Position numbers and translations under genes: made by a program | Notes under the pieces: model-generated | Database searches by the model: none | The model's input: the letters and a program-made list of their open reading frames with translations, nothing else | What the model was told of the DNA's origin: nothing | Shown: piece by piece, positions 4,445-5,195 of the stretch | Layout: each line of letters begins with the position of its first letter | How positions within the stretch are numbered: position 1 is the stretch's first letter | DNA from: Actinomycetota bacterium | GTDB taxonomy: Bacteria; Actinomycetota; Humimicrobiia; Humimicrobiales; Humimicrobiaceae | Assembly: GCA_018897225.1 (NCBI GenBank) | Contig: JAHILC010000188.1 | Span: 1-5,195 of the forward strand | Length of the DNA: 5,195 nucleotides | Direction of reading: 5' to 3'

Positions 4445-5195
4445 TTTTTTACACCTGCCATGAATATTTCCTCAAGCGTTGGTCTTAAGGTTTTTATTTC
4501 CCCAACCTTGATATTCTTTTTTTGAACAATATCTGAAACCTCTAACAAGGTGTTGGTAACGTCTTTTGTTTTTATTTCAGCAACATTATTTTTTATTTTT
4601 GCATCATTAATATTAGTAAATGCATTTGGATTGTCTGAGACAATAACAATTTTTTCATAATCCCAAGGTTTTTTCTTTAGTTCCTCTGGTGAGCCTTCCA
4701 AAACAATCTTCCCATTGTTTATCAATGCTATCCTATCACACATCTCCTCAATCTCATAAAGATTATGCGACGCCCAAATAATGGTTTTATCCCTGAATTT
4801 GTTTTTTATCAGGTTTTTTAACTGAAAACTTGTTATAGGATCAATACCTGTGAGTGGTTCATCCAAAAACAGTATTGGAGGATCATTAAGTAATGCAACA
4901 GCAAGTGCAAGCTTATGCTTCATACCTGTGGAATATTTCATGATTAGTTCATTTTCCTGTTTCTTCAAACCAAAAAGTTCTATGAGTTCATTTATTCTTT
5001 GAGATGCATCCCACATGTTTCTCAGATTAGCAAAAAATTTTAGGTTTTCCCTTCCAGATAAACGCCAATATAGTGCTCTTGTGAACTCTCCTGCAAGAAC
5101 ACCAATATTACTTCTAATCTTCTCTGCATCACGCACAACATCATAACCATTAATATCTATGCTGCCTTCATCAGGTAAAATAAGTGTTGAAAGCA
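4441..5195 (-). CDS. ABC exporter ATPase, N-terminus beyond window
   Basis: The visible 250 residues begin LSTLILPDEGSIDINGYDVV at the right edge, the segment just after Walker A in ABC ATPases, so the Walker A motif and start codon lie outside. A GTG at 5134-5136 is an internal codon and not the start. The IGVLAGEFTRALYWRLSGR region replaces the usual Q-loop, with no Gln at that place, as in many DrrA-like exporters. It is followed by the signature YSTGMKHK, Walker B ILFLDEP, D-loop GIDP and switch His in ASHN. A roughly 75-residue C-terminal extension ends LRPTLEEIFMAGVKK, the usual DrrA-type tail. The enzyme powers the permease encoded just downstream, which overlaps by 4 nt. A full length near 310 residues is expected. 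The cargo cannot be inferred from sequence. Confidence 0.9.
   Translation of the reverse strand, partial: LSTLILPDEGSIDINGYDVVRDAEKIRSNIGVLAGEFTRALYWRLSGRENLKFFANLRNMWDASQRINELIELFGLKKQENELIMKYSTGMKHKLALAVALLNDPPILFLDEPLTGIDPITSFQLKNLIKNKFRDKTIIWASHNLYEIEEMCDRIALINNGKIVLEGSPEELKKKPWDYEKIVIVSDNPNAFTNINDAKIKNNVAEIKTKDVTNTLLEVSDIVQKKNIKVGEIKTLRPTLEEIFMAGVKK

Noticed and set aside
5134..5136. GTG as the start of the ABC ATPase
   Set aside because: The frame continues upstream to the window edge with conserved ATPase sequence (LILPDEGSIDINGYDV), so the gene is truncated by the window and does not start here.
1..5195. CRISPR array, tRNA or rRNA genes
   Set aside because: I saw no regularly spaced repeats, cloverleaf or conserved rRNA sequence on either strand.

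Overview
The window looks archaeal. Two gene starts are preceded by AT-rich boxes resembling archaeal BRE/TATA promoters (around 47-60 and 320-328). Several starts have strong GGTGA-type Shine-Dalgarno sites, and U-rich tracts rather than bacterial GC-hairpin terminators follow the genes. The protein families fit a euryarchaeon of the methanogen/ANME/Archaeoglobus kind, but the sequence does not settle the lineage.

Left part (1-3016, + strand): a compact cluster that looks like a radical-SAM RiPP (ribosomally made, post-translationally modified peptide) locus. It holds a 30-residue peptide gene with its own promoter and an excellent ribosome binding site (158-250), then a stem-forming T-rich spacer and a second TATA box inside an inverted repeat. 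A tight operon follows: a PqqD-like leader-peptide-binding protein (360-623), an intact radical SAM/SPASM enzyme (625-1665, 1-nt gap), the broken remains of a second radical SAM/SPASM gene (1668-2205, 2-nt gap), and an FkbM-type methyltransferase (2195-3016, overlapping the remnant by 11 nt). The working model is that the PqqD-like protein captures the short peptide, the radical SAM enzyme crosslinks or otherwise modifies it, and the methyltransferase may tailor it. The second enzyme has lost cluster-binding cysteines and the middle of its barrel.

Middle (3017-3628): no intact gene. On the - strand there is a frameshifted piece of a DDE-type transposase (about 3081-3318), with a 19-bp perfect palindrome exactly where the reading frame breaks, and a 25-codon reading frame with a strong ribosome binding site (3357-3434) that may belong to the same dead element. 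Two further inverted repeats lie at 3496-3523 and 3535-3561.

Right part (3629-5195, - strand): an ABC-2-type exporter made of a six-helix permease and an ATPase joined by a 4-nt ATGA overlap. The ATPase runs off the right edge, so its Walker A motif and start are outside the window. It points towards the peptide cluster but is separated from it by the transposon debris, so a role in exporting the product is possible but unproven.
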